From DASRDR01 sp035550795 (GTDB lineage: Bacteria > Methylomirabilota > Methylomirabilia > Rokubacteriales > DASRDR01): DNA of 64,000 nt. The notes under the pieces were generated by a model that was given only the letters and a program-made list of their open reading frames with translations, had not been told where the DNA came from and searched no databases. A program made the position numbers and the translations under genes. Shown here one piece after another: positions 7,889-15,967 of this stretch. Where the stretch lies: NCBI GenBank assembly GCA_035550795.1, contig DASZOL010000059.1, forward strand, positions 37,931 through 101,930. The letters run 5' to 3'. The stretch's first letter is position 1; each line of letters starts with the position of its first letter.

Positions 7889-7912
7889 CGGCCCGGGGGG
7901 CGCCCCGGGCCG
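7889..7912 (+). promoter_or_regulatory. Leader hairpin upstream of nuoL
   Basis: CGGCCCGGGG and CCCCGGGCCG form a perfect 10-bp stem with a GGCG loop, within the predicted untranslated leader (start site about 7878, coding start 7944). It may stabilise the mRNA or attenuate transcription; there is no T-run. Confidence 0.5.
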
Positions 7913-7943
7913 CGCTGCGTCCGCACCCGATGGCCGCACACGG

Positions 7944-9824
7944 ATGATCCACCTCGTCTGGCCGATCCCCGCGCTGCCGCTCGCGGGCGCCCTCATCAAC
8001 CTCGCCTTCGGGCGCCGGCTCGGCCGCCGCGCGCACTGGGTGGCGGCGCCCGCCGTCGGCCTGGCGTTCGTCATGGCCCTGCTCGCCTTCGAGCGCGTCT
8101 GGCGCGCCCACGAGACCTTCACGGGGCCCCTCTTCGACTGGATCGTCGCCGGAGCGTTCCGCGCCCCCGTGACGATCCAGCTTGACCAGCTCTCGGCCGT
8201 GATGCTCCTGGTCGTGACTGGCGTGGGCTTCCTCATCCACGTCTACGCGATCGGCTACATGCACGACGAGCCCGACTACCCGCGCTTCTTCATCTATCTG
8301 AACCTCTTCGTCTTCTCGATGGTGATGCTCGTGCTGGCCGGGAACTTCCTCCTCCTCTACGTCTTCTGGGAGGCGGTGGGGCTCTGCAGCTACCTGCTGA
8401 TCGGGTTCTGGTACCGGCGGGAGTCGGCCGCGGACGCGGGGAAGAAGGCCTTCATCGTCAACCGGGTCGGGGACTGCGGGTTCGCCCTCGGCGTCATGCT
8501 GCTCTGGACCGCGCTCGGGACGCTCGAGTACGGCGAGGTGTTCGCCAAGGCTCCGACCCTCGCCGTGGGGACGGCCACTGCGATCAGCCTCCTGCTCTTC
8601 CTGGGCGCGTGCGGCAAGTCGGCGCAGCTGCCGCTCCACACGTGGCTCCCCGATGCCATGGAGGGCCCGACGCCGGTCTCGGCCCTGATCCACGCGGCAA
8701 CCATGGTGACGGCCGGCGTGTATCTCGTCGCGCGGGCGCACGCGCTCTTCGAACGGTCGGGCGTAGCCCTCGACGTGGTGGCGTGGGTCGGCGTCATCAC
8801 GGCCGTCTTCGCCGCGACGATCGGCCTCGTCCAGACGGACATCAAGCGCGTCCTCGCCTATTCGACGGTGAGCCAGCTGGGCTACATGTTCGTCGGCGTC
8901 GGCGTCGGCGCGTACGCGGCGGGCGTCTACCACCTGGTCACCCACGCCTTCTTCAAGGCGCTCCTGTTCCTGGGCGCCGGCTCGGTCATCCATGCCCTCT
9001 CCGGTGAGCAGGACCTCCGGAAGATGGGCGGTCTCGCCCGGCGGCTCCCGCTCACGTGGTACACGATGCTCGCCGCCACGGTGGCGATCTCGGGGCTCCC
9101 GCCGTTCTCGGGGTTCTTCTCGAAGGACGAGATCCTTGCGGGCGCGTTCTTCGCGGGGAAACCCGCCGTATTCGGGCTCGGCCTCGTTGGCTCGGCGCTG
9201 ACCGCGTTCTACATGTGGCGGCTCGTGTTCCTCACCTTCCTGGGCCGGTCCCGGGTCGACCACGAGGTGGCGCACCACGTCCATGAGTCGCCGCCGGTCA
9301 TGACGGTCCCCCTCGCCATTCTCGCGGTGCTCGCCGCGGGCGCGGGCGTCTGGGGGCTGCCGGGCGAGCACGGCTCCGCGATCGGGCGGTTCCTCGCGCC
9401 CGTGCTGGCCGGCGGCAACGAGGCGGGCGCGGCCCCGCACGGGCCGGCCTGGAGTCTGATGGCGGTGTCGGTCGCGGCCGCCCTGGCCGGGCTCCTGGTC
9501 GCCTGGCGGATGTACCTCGGGGGCCGCGCGGATCTCGCGAGGATCGGGACGCCCCAGAACGCGGTCCACCGCCTTCTGCTCAACAAGTACTACGTCGACG
9601 AGCTCTACGATCGGGCGGTCGTACAGCCGATCCTCGCGCTCTCGCGCTGGTGCGCCGAGACACTCGACGCGCGCGTGATCGACGGCGCCGTCGACGGCGT
9701 CGCGCGCACCGTCGAGCGCACGGCGGGGAGGCTCCGCCGTTACCAGACGGGCTTCGTCATGAACTACGCGCTCTCCATGCTGGCGGGCGTCGTGGCGCTC
9801 CTGGGCTGGTTCCTCTGGCCGTGA
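7944..9824 (+). CDS. nuoL: NADH-quinone oxidoreductase subunit L
   Basis: 626 residues, a normal length for this antiporter-like membrane subunit of complex I. Many hydrophobic helices are visible. Family blocks include LYVFWEAVGLCSYLLIGFW, TPVSALIHAATMVTAGVYL, LAYSTVSQLGYM and GLPPFSGFFSKDEIL. The C-terminus carries the long amphipathic lateral helix region and an anchoring helix typical of NuoL. It pumps protons across the cytoplasmic membrane as part of the peripheral arm of the membrane domain. It heads a nuoL-M-N transcript with its own promoter; genes A-K are not in the window, so the complex I genes are split. Confidence 0.97.
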   Translation: MIHLVWPIPALPLAGALINLAFGRRLGRRAHWVAAPAVGLAFVMALLAFERVWRAHETFTGPLFDWIVAGAFRAPVTIQLDQLSAVMLLVVTGVGFLIHVYAIGYMHDEPDYPRFFIYLNLFVFSMVMLVLAGNFLLLYVFWEAVGLCSYLLIGFWYRRESAADAGKKAFIVNRVGDCGFALGVMLLWTALGTLEYGEVFAKAPTLAVGTATAISLLLFLGACGKSAQLPLHTWLPDAMEGPTPVSALIHAATMVTAGVYLVARAHALFERSGVALDVVAWVGVITAVFAATIGLVQTDIKRVLAYSTVSQLGYMFVGVGVGAYAAGVYHLVTHAFFKALLFLGAGSVIHALSGEQDLRKMGGLARRLPLTWYTMLAATVAISGLPPFSGFFSKDEILAGAFFAGKPAVFGLGLVGSALTAFYMWRLVFLTFLGRSRVDHEVAHHVHESPPVMTVPLAILAVLAAGAGVWGLPGEHGSAIGRFLAPVLAGGNEAGAAPHGPAWSLMAVSVAAALAGLLVAWRMYLGGRADLARIGTPQNAVHRLLLNKYYVDELYDRAVVQPILALSRWCAETLDARVIDGAVDGVARTVERTAGRLRRYQTGFVMNYALSMLAGVVALLGWFLWP

Positions 9825-9912
9825 TCGCGCCCCCCGTCCCCGGCCGCCGCCCGCGCTCCCCCCTCGCCCCGGCCCGGGCCGGCGGGCTCGCGCAGCTCCG
9901 GACGAGGCGCCC

Positions 9913-11433
9913 GTGCTGCTGAGCACGCTCGTGTGGCTGCCGACGCTGGGGGCGACGGCCCTCCTGCTCCTGGACCGTCGAGACACGCGCCGCCTGCGCC
10001 AGGTCGCCCTTGCCGTGACCACGGCGACCCTCGTCGTTTCCGGGCTCCTGTGGATTGGCTTCGACCGCGCCCGGCCCGGCATGCAGTTCGCGGAGCAGCG
10101 CGCGTGGATCCCGGGGGCCGGGATCAGCTACCACCTCGGGGTGGACGGCATCAGCCTCCTCCTCGTCCTCCTGACGACCCTCCTCACCCCGCTCTGCATC
10201 CTGTCGGCCTGGACGCAGATCACGACGCGCGTGAAGGAGTTCCTCGTCGCGATGTGCCTCCTCGAGACGGGGATGCTCGGCGTCTTCGTCGCGCTCGACC
10301 TCTTCCTCTTCTTCGTCTTCTGGGAGGCCATGCTGATCCCGATGTACCTGATCATCGGGGTCTGGGGCGGGCCACGCCGCGTGTACGCGGCCGTGAAGTT
10401 CATCCTGTACACGATGGCCGGCTCCGCCCTGATGCTGCTGGCCATCCTGACCCTCTACTTCATCCAGGACGCCCGCACGGCGTCGTTCGACTACGCGGCC
10501 ATGATGCAGCTCCGCATCACCCCGAGCCTCCAGGTCCCGCTGTTCCTGGCCTTCGCGCTCGCCTTCGCGATCAAGGTGCCGATGGTCCCGTTCCACACCT
10601 GGCTGCCCGACGCCCACGTCGAGGCGCCCACCGCGGGCAGCGTGATCCTGGCCGGCGTACTTCTCAAGATGGGCACCTACGGCTTTCTCCGGTTCGGCAT
10701 GCCGATCTTCCCCGACGCGGCGGTGCGGCTGGCCCCGCTCGTCGTGGGCCTGGCCCTGGTCGGCATCCTGTACGGCGCGTGGGTGTCGACGGTGCAGTCC
10801 GACATGAAGAAGCTCATCGCCTACTCGTCGGTGAGCCACCTCGGGTTCGTCATGCTCGGCCTGTTCACGTTCACGGCCCAAGGGCTCCTCGGGGGCATCC
10901 TCCAGATGGTGAACCACGGGCTCTCCACGGGGGCGCTCTTCATCCTCATCGGCATGATCTACGAGCGACGCCACTCGCGGCTGATCGCCGACTTCGGCGG
11001 GCTGTGGGCGGTCGTGCCGGTGTTCTCGGCGATCCTGATGCTCGTGACCTTTTCGTCGATCGGCCTCCCCGGCCTCAACGGATTCGTGGGCGAGTTCCTG
11101 ATCCTGGTCGGGGCGTTCCAGTGGAGCTGGCCGGCGGCGGTGCTCGGCACCGCGGGGATCGTCTTCGCGGCCGTGTATCTGCTCTGGATGTACCAGCGGG
11201 TGGTCTTCGGGGAGCTGCGACACGAGGAGAACCGCCGACTGCCCGACCTCAACGCGCGGGAGATCTGGACGCTGGCCCCGATCCTGGTCCTGATCGTGTG
11301 GATCGGAGTCTACCCGAAGCCGTTCACCGCCGTGGCGGAGACCGCGGTGGCCGACCTCCTCCAAGTCGTGCGCGACAAGCGGGCGGCCGTGCCGGCGGCG
11401 TGGCACGCGTCCGGGGAGACGACGCCACGGTGA
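9913..11433 (+). CDS. nuoM: NADH-quinone oxidoreductase subunit M
   Basis: 506 residues and about 14 membrane helices. Conserved blocks include LFLFFVFWEAMLIPMYLIIG with the essential Glu of helix 5, PFHTWLPDAHVEAPTAGSV, LIAYSSVSHLGFVMLG and GLPGLNGFVGEFL. NuoM is one of three Mrp-antiporter-like proton channels of complex I. GTG at 9913 gives a start matching homologues; 88 bases separate it from nuoL with nothing recognisable in the gap. The stop overlaps the nuoN start (GTGA). Confidence 0.97.
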   Translation: MLLSTLVWLPTLGATALLLLDRRDTRRLRQVALAVTTATLVVSGLLWIGFDRARPGMQFAEQRAWIPGAGISYHLGVDGISLLLVLLTTLLTPLCILSAWTQITTRVKEFLVAMCLLETGMLGVFVALDLFLFFVFWEAMLIPMYLIIGVWGGPRRVYAAVKFILYTMAGSALMLLAILTLYFIQDARTASFDYAAMMQLRITPSLQVPLFLAFALAFAIKVPMVPFHTWLPDAHVEAPTAGSVILAGVLLKMGTYGFLRFGMPIFPDAAVRLAPLVVGLALVGILYGAWVSTVQSDMKKLIAYSSVSHLGFVMLGLFTFTAQGLLGGILQMVNHGLSTGALFILIGMIYERRHSRLIADFGGLWAVVPVFSAILMLVTFSSIGLPGLNGFVGEFLILVGAFQWSWPAAVLGTAGIVFAAVYLLWMYQRVVFGELRHEENRRLPDLNAREIWTLAPILVLIVWIGVYPKPFTAVAETAVADLLQVVRDKRAAVPAAWHASGETTPR

Positions 11434-12884
11434 CGGCAGGGCTTCCCATCCTCGACTGGCCGGCGCTCTACCCGGTCCTGCTCGTGACCGCCGCGTGCTT
11501 CGCCTGCCTGCTCCTGGACGCGACACCGCAGGGCGCCCGGCCGGGCGTCCTCGCTGCCACGAGCGTGCTCGGAGTGGCGGGGGCGGTCGTCGTGTCCCTG
11601 CTTCTCTGGGACGGCCCGGTGAGGAGCTTCCAGGGCATGCTGGTCGCCGACGGCTTCGCCCTCTTCTTCAACGTGGTCATCGGTGCGGCCACCATCCTCG
11701 TGCTGCTCCTGTCCGTCGGGTATCTCCCGCGTCTCGGCGTGGCGGCGGGCGAGTGCTACGCGCTGGTCCTCTTCGCCACCATCGGCATGATGCTCATGAC
11801 GTCCGGAACGGACCTGCTGGTCGTCTTCCTCGCCCTCGAGCTCATGTCGCTGTCCCTGTACGTCCTCGCGGGCACCTTCCGGGCCCGGCCCGAGGGCCAC
11901 GAGGCGGCCCTGAAGTACTTCCTGCTCGGGGCCTTCGCGAGCGGCTTCTTCCTCTACGGGATTGCGCTGCTCTACGGGGCGACGGGAACGACCAACCTGA
12001 CGCGGCTCGGGACGGCGCTGAGCGCTCCGGACGCGACCCGGAACCCGATGGTGCTGGCGGGGCTGGCGCTGCTCCTCGTCGGGTTCGGCTTCAAGGCCTC
12101 GGCCGTCCCCTTCCACCAGTGGGCCCCCGACGTCTACCAGGGCGCGCCCACCGCGGTCGCCGCGCTCATCGCCACCGGGTCCAAGGCGGCGGCCTTCGGA
12201 GCGCTCCTCCGCGTCTTGATCGCCATGCAGGCCCTTCAGGCGGACTGGGGGGTGGCGCTCTGGATGCTGGCGGCGCTCACGATGACGATCGGCAACGTGG
12301 TGGCGCTCGCCCAGGCGAACGTGAAGCGCCTCCTGGCGTACTCGTCGATCGCTCACGGCGGCTACATGCTTGTCGGGATCGCCGCGGGCCTTGGCTCCGG
12401 CACGCCTGCGGTCCTCTTCTATCTCGGTGTCTACGCGGTGGCCTCGGTGGGGGCCTTCGGCACGATCCTGCTCCTCGAGCGCGAGGGGGAGGAAGCCGTC
12501 GATCTCGCCGCCTATGGCGGTCTGGCCCGGCGGCACCCGGTCCTGGCCTTCGGGTTCACGGTCTTCCTGCTCGCCCTGATCGGCATGCCGCCCACTGCGG
12601 GGTTCGTCGGTAAGTTCTACCTGTTCAGCGCGGCGATCCAGCGCGGACTGGTCTGGCTCGCCGTGATCGCGGTTCTCAACTCGGTCCTCGCGGCCTACTA
12701 CTACCTCCGCCTCATCGTCTACATGTACATGCGCGAGCCCGAGGGGGCGCCGACGACGGCCCTCCTCACCCCGGCGGCATCGATCGCCCTCGCCGCGTCC
12801 GCGTGGGTCACCCTCCAGCTGGGGCTGTGGCCGGGGCCTGTCCTGGCCATGGCGCAGCGCGCGGTCGCGCCGCTCCTCCCGTAG
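11430..12884 (+). CDS. nuoN: NADH-quinone oxidoreductase subunit N
   Basis: 484 residues, about 14 membrane helices, the third antiporter-like subunit of complex I. Visible blocks are LLVVFLALELMSLSLYVLAG, KYFLLGAFASGFFLYG, VPFHQWAPDVYQGAPTAV, RLLAYSSIAHGGYMLVG and GMPPTAGFVGKFYLF. The GTG start overlaps the nuoM stop by 4 bases; the preceding open frame is a shadow of nuoM. It ends the complex I transcript segment and is followed after 11 bases by a RidA gene. Confidence 0.96.
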   Translation: MTAGLPILDWPALYPVLLVTAACFACLLLDATPQGARPGVLAATSVLGVAGAVVVSLLLWDGPVRSFQGMLVADGFALFFNVVIGAATILVLLLSVGYLPRLGVAAGECYALVLFATIGMMLMTSGTDLLVVFLALELMSLSLYVLAGTFRARPEGHEAALKYFLLGAFASGFFLYGIALLYGATGTTNLTRLGTALSAPDATRNPMVLAGLALLLVGFGFKASAVPFHQWAPDVYQGAPTAVAALIATGSKAAAFGALLRVLIAMQALQADWGVALWMLAALTMTIGNVVALAQANVKRLLAYSSIAHGGYMLVGIAAGLGSGTPAVLFYLGVYAVASVGAFGTILLLEREGEEAVDLAAYGGLARRHPVLAFGFTVFLLALIGMPPTAGFVGKFYLFSAAIQRGLVWLAVIAVLNSVLAAYYYLRLIVYMYMREPEGAPTTALLTPAASIALAASAWVTLQLGLWPGPVLAMAQRAVAPLLP

Positions 12885-12895
12885 GCGTGCGCGGG

Positions 12896-13294
12896 ATGTC
12901 TGCCCACACGCCCCTGAACCCGGCCGGGCTCCCCGCCCCGATCAGCCACTACTCGAACGGCGTCAAGGCCGGTGACACGATCTACGTCGCCGGGCAGGTG
13001 GCGCTCGACGGCGAGGGTCGCCTGGTCGGCCCGGGCGACGTCGTCGCCCAGACCCGGCAGGCGCTCGAGAACATCCAGCGCGTCCTGGCCGCCGGCGGCG
13101 CGACCCTTGATGACGTCGTGAAGGTCACGGTGTACCTGGCCAACGTCGACGACCGTGCGCGGGTCAACGAGGTGCGCAAGGCCTACTTCGGCGCCAACCG
13201 GCCGGCGAGCACGCTCGTCGAGGTCAGCCGGCTTGCCCTGCCGGGACTCCTCGTCGAGATCGAGGCAGTCGCCGTCGTTCCCCCGCGCCCCTGA
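12896..13294 (+). CDS. RidA/YjgF family enamine/imine deaminase
   Basis: A 132-residue chorismate-mutase-fold protein of the RidA family, which forms trimers and hydrolyses reactive enamine/imine intermediates released by PLP enzymes. Family features are the N-terminal ISHYSNGVKAGDTIYVAGQ, the NIQRVLAAGGATLDDVVKVTVYL block, and the active-site region containing the substrate-binding Arg in GANRPASTLVEV. The ATG at 12896 is preferred; a GTG nine bases upstream is also in frame. It lies just downstream of nuoN and may be read from that transcript. Confidence 0.9.
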   Translation: MSAHTPLNPAGLPAPISHYSNGVKAGDTIYVAGQVALDGEGRLVGPGDVVAQTRQALENIQRVLAAGGATLDDVVKVTVYLANVDDRARVNEVRKAYFGANRPASTLVEVSRLALPGLLVEIEAVAVVPPRP

Positions 13295-13350
13295 CCGTCT
13301 CGGGCGCGGGCTCGTCGCCCCCCCTGACGGGGCGGCCGGACCCCGTCGTC

Positions 13351-13380
13351 TTGACACCCTTTGCGGGGGCCGCCTAGAGT
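13351..13380 (+). promoter_or_regulatory. Strong sigma-70-type promoter of the glycerol-3-phosphate island
   Basis: TTGACA (13351-13356) and TAGAGT (13375-13380) are 18 bases apart. The expected transcription start (about 13387) falls on the GTG start codon at 13386, implying a leaderless mRNA. Confidence 0.75.
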
Positions 13381-13385
13381 GTGCC

Positions 13386-14198
13386 GTGATCTCACCGCGC
13401 TTCCCGTATCGGGGGTTCATCTTTGACCTGGACGGCACCGTGTACCTCGGGGAGCGGCTCCTGCCGGGGGCGCGTGACGTCGTCGCGGCCCTCCGCGCCG
13501 ACGGGCGGCGCGTGTGCTTCCTGTCGAACAAGCCGATCGAAAGCCGCCGGGACTACGCGGCGAAGCTCACCCGGCTCGGCATCCCCGCCACCCTCGAGGA
13601 GGTGATCAACTCGTCGTACGTTCTCGCGCGCCACCTCGCCCGCGAGGCGCCCGGGTCGCGCTGCTTCGTGATCGGAGAGCCGCCGCTCGTGGAGGAGCTC
13701 CGGGCGGCCGGACTCGCGCCGGTCGACGACGCCAAGGTAGACTACGTGGTGGTGGCGTTCGACCGGACGTTCGACTACCGGAAGCTCAACGTGGCCCTCC
13801 AGGCGGTCAAGCGCCACGGGGCGCGGCTTGTCGGGACCAACCCCGACCGGACGTGCCCCGTCGAGGGCGGCGAGATCCCTGATGCGGCGGGCATGATCGG
13901 GGCGGTGGAGGGTGTGACGGGACAGCGGGTCGATCCGGTGGTGGGCAAGCCCTCGGCGATCACGCTCCGGGTGGCGCTCGAGCGGATCGGCCTTCCCGCC
14001 GCCGACTGCGCCGTCGTGGGCGACCGGTTGGAGACCGACATCGCGATGGGCCGGGCCGCGGGCCTCGCGACGGTGCTGGTCCTCACCGGGATCACCCGGG
14101 CGGGCGACCCGGCCATCGCGCGCTGGAACCCCGACCACGTGGTCAGCTCGCTCGAAGAGATCCTGGACGGGGCCGCCGCCTCCGGGAGGGCCGGGTGA
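13386..14198 (+). CDS. HAD-superfamily IIA phosphatase (NagD/AraL-like)
   Basis: 270 residues. HAD motif I is FDLDGTVYLGE (nucleophile Asp, acid Asp), motif II is CFLSNKPIESRRDY, the motif III Lys is in VGKPSAITL and motif IV is VGDRLETDIAMGRAAG. The C2a cap between motifs II and III places it in the NagD, AraL and glycerol-phosphate phosphatase subgroup. The substrate is not certain. Its overlap with glpD (GTGA) and position at the head of a glycerol-3-phosphate cluster suggest a glycerol-phosphate or related sugar phosphate. The start is GTG at 13386, which coincides with the predicted transcription start. Confidence 0.88.
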   Translation: MISPRFPYRGFIFDLDGTVYLGERLLPGARDVVAALRADGRRVCFLSNKPIESRRDYAAKLTRLGIPATLEEVINSSYVLARHLAREAPGSRCFVIGEPPLVEELRAAGLAPVDDAKVDYVVVAFDRTFDYRKLNVALQAVKRHGARLVGTNPDRTCPVEGGEIPDAAGMIGAVEGVTGQRVDPVVGKPSAITLRVALERIGLPAADCAVVGDRLETDIAMGRAAGLATVLVLTGITRAGDPAIARWNPDHVVSSLEEILDGAAASGRAG

Positions 14199-15859
14199 GC
14201 GACAGCCCGGGGAGCCCGGGCGAGCCTGTGGGCCGCTTTGCGGGCCTGGACCGCGAGCTGTTCGATGCCCTCATCATTGGCGGGGGCATGGCCGGCGCGG
14301 GGGTCGCGCGGGACCTCGCGCAGCGCGGCCTCTCGTGCGTCCTCGTCGAGAAGGCTGACTTTGCTGCCGGGACGACCTCCCGGTCCTCGAAGCTGATCCA
14401 CGGCGGGCTCCGGTACCTCGAGTTCTTCGACTTCCGGCTCGTCCGCGAGTCCCTGCGCGAGCGGGAGACGCTGGCCCGCCTCGCCTCCCATCTGGTCCGC
14501 CCGCTGCCGTTCCTCCTGCCGGTCTACCAGGGCGGGCCGCGCCGCCTCATCAAGGTGCGACTGGGGCTCCGGCTCTACGACCTGCTCACCCCGGGCAAGC
14601 GCACACCGCGCTACGGAACCGTGGACGCGGCTCGCGCGCGCGCGCTCGAGCCGTCGCTCCGGCCGGAGGGCCTGCTGGGCGCCGGGTACTACTTCGACGA
14701 CCTCCTGCTCTCGCCGGAGCGCCTCTGCCTCGAGAACGTGCTCTCGGCCCGGCGGGCGGGGGCGCACGCGCTGAACTACGCCCAGGCGGAGGAGTTCCAG
14801 CGACGCCCCGATGGCGGCTGGACGGTGCGCGTTCGTGATCTCGTCGGCGGCGACGTCGTGACCTTGCAGGGGCGGGTGCTCGTCAACGCCGCCGGGCCCT
14901 GGGTCGACCGCGTTCGCGCCCGGGCGGGCCTGGCGGACCGCGGGGAGCGCATCCTGCGGACGACGAAGGGGGCGCACGTGCTGCTCCCGCGCCTCACCGA
15001 GCGCGCGGTCTACCTCGCCACCGAGGATGACCGGCTGGTCTTCGTGATTCCCTGGCGGGAGTTCTCGCTGGTCGGGACCACTGACACCGATTACGCGGAC
15101 AGCCCCGACCGGGTGTGGGCGACGAGGACGGACGTCCAGTATCTGCTCGAGGCGGCGCGCCGCCTGCTCGACGATCCGCGCATCACCGAGGCGAACGTCG
15201 CCTATGCGTACGCGGGCGTGCGGCCGCTCACCTTCGACGGGTCGACCGGGACGCGCGCCTCGTCGGTCTCCCGGCAGCACCGCGTGGTCGCCGAGGGCTC
15301 GGGGGGCCGCTTCCTCTCCGTCACCGGCACCAAGCTGACGTGCTTCCGGAGCCTGGCGGAGGAGGTCGGCGAGACCGTGACGCGGCTGCTCGGTCGGGGC
15401 AGCCGCTCCGACACCGCGCGGATCACGCTCGACGGGCAGGACGACGAGGTCGGGGCCCTCGAGGTCCGGGCGATGCTGGACGTGACCGAGGCGGTGCGGA
15501 GCTCCGGACTCGAGCCCGAGCAGGTCGAGGCGCTTGTCAACACCTACGGGCGCCGCGCTGGAACCGTGCTCGACGCGGCGCGGCGGCAGCCCGGGGGCGC
15601 CGAGCGCCTCTGCAAGAACGCCCCTGAGATCGCCGCCCAGCTGCACTGGGCGGTGGAGAGCGAGCTCGCGGTCTCGCTCCAGGACGTGCTGCTGCGCCGG
15701 ACCGGAATCGGGACGGGACCGTGCCTCGGCCTGGACTGCGCCCCGGCAATCGCCCAGCGGATGGGCGCGCTCCTCGGCTGGAGCGCACGCCGCATCGAGG
15801 CGGAGCTCGACGCCTACGAGGGCCTCGTCCGCCAGGGCCTGCGCTTCCGGAGCGAGTGA
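14195..15859 (+). CDS. glpD: Aerobic glycerol-3-phosphate dehydrogenase
   Basis: 554 residues, an FAD-dependent membrane-associated enzyme that oxidises sn-glycerol-3-phosphate to dihydroxyacetone phosphate and passes electrons to quinone. The N-terminal dinucleotide-binding motif is ALIIGGGMAGAGVARDLAQRG, ending in the acidic E of VLVEKADFAAGTTSRSSKL. Further blocks are HGGLRYLEFFDFRLV, TKGAHVLLPRL, VFVIPWREFSLVGTTDTDY and VTGTKLTCFRSLAEEV, followed by the C-terminal DAO_C domain. It is made in coupling with the HAD phosphatase and feeds the products of the downstream Ugp importer, UgpQ and GlpK into glycolysis and respiration. Confidence 0.95.
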   Translation: MSDSPGSPGEPVGRFAGLDRELFDALIIGGGMAGAGVARDLAQRGLSCVLVEKADFAAGTTSRSSKLIHGGLRYLEFFDFRLVRESLRERETLARLASHLVRPLPFLLPVYQGGPRRLIKVRLGLRLYDLLTPGKRTPRYGTVDAARARALEPSLRPEGLLGAGYYFDDLLLSPERLCLENVLSARRAGAHALNYAQAEEFQRRPDGGWTVRVRDLVGGDVVTLQGRVLVNAAGPWVDRVRARAGLADRGERILRTTKGAHVLLPRLTERAVYLATEDDRLVFVIPWREFSLVGTTDTDYADSPDRVWATRTDVQYLLEAARRLLDDPRITEANVAYAYAGVRPLTFDGSTGTRASSVSRQHRVVAEGSGGRFLSVTGTKLTCFRSLAEEVGETVTRLLGRGSRSDTARITLDGQDDEVGALEVRAMLDVTEAVRSSGLEPEQVEALVNTYGRRAGTVLDAARRQPGGAERLCKNAPEIAAQLHWAVESELAVSLQDVLLRRTGIGTGPCLGLDCAPAIAQRMGALLGWSARRIEAELDAYEGLVRQGLRFRSE

Positions 15860-15967
15860 CCGCGGTGGCGTCGCGCGCCCGTCATGGAAGCCAGGTATGA
15901 TGGGCGCTCGGACCGACCGTACGACACGCCCGAACGATACACCCATGGATGCGGGAGGGTGCAGGCC

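Larger units (their letters stand above)
7427..7943. other. Divergent control region between crcB and nuoL
   Basis: This 517-base gap is the largest in the window. From left to right it holds about 180 bases of crcB leader with no gene I can support, the riboswitch terminator and aptamer, the crcB promoter, a stretch of about 115 bases with no recognisable signal, the nuoL promoter and a leader hairpin. Confidence 0.7.

Noticed and set aside
7665..10082. Minus-strand open frame of about 800 codons opposite nuoL
   Set aside because: Antisense to an unmistakable complex I gene, runs through the crcB riboswitch and has no family signature.
15896..15901. TATGAT as a -10 box before ugpB
   Set aside because: No acceptable -35 hexamer at 16-19 bases upstream and no extended -10; ugpB is likely read from the upstream promoter.
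13775..15946. Minus-strand open frame of about 720 codons opposite glpD
   Set aside because: Shadow frame of the HAD and glpD genes without any domain.
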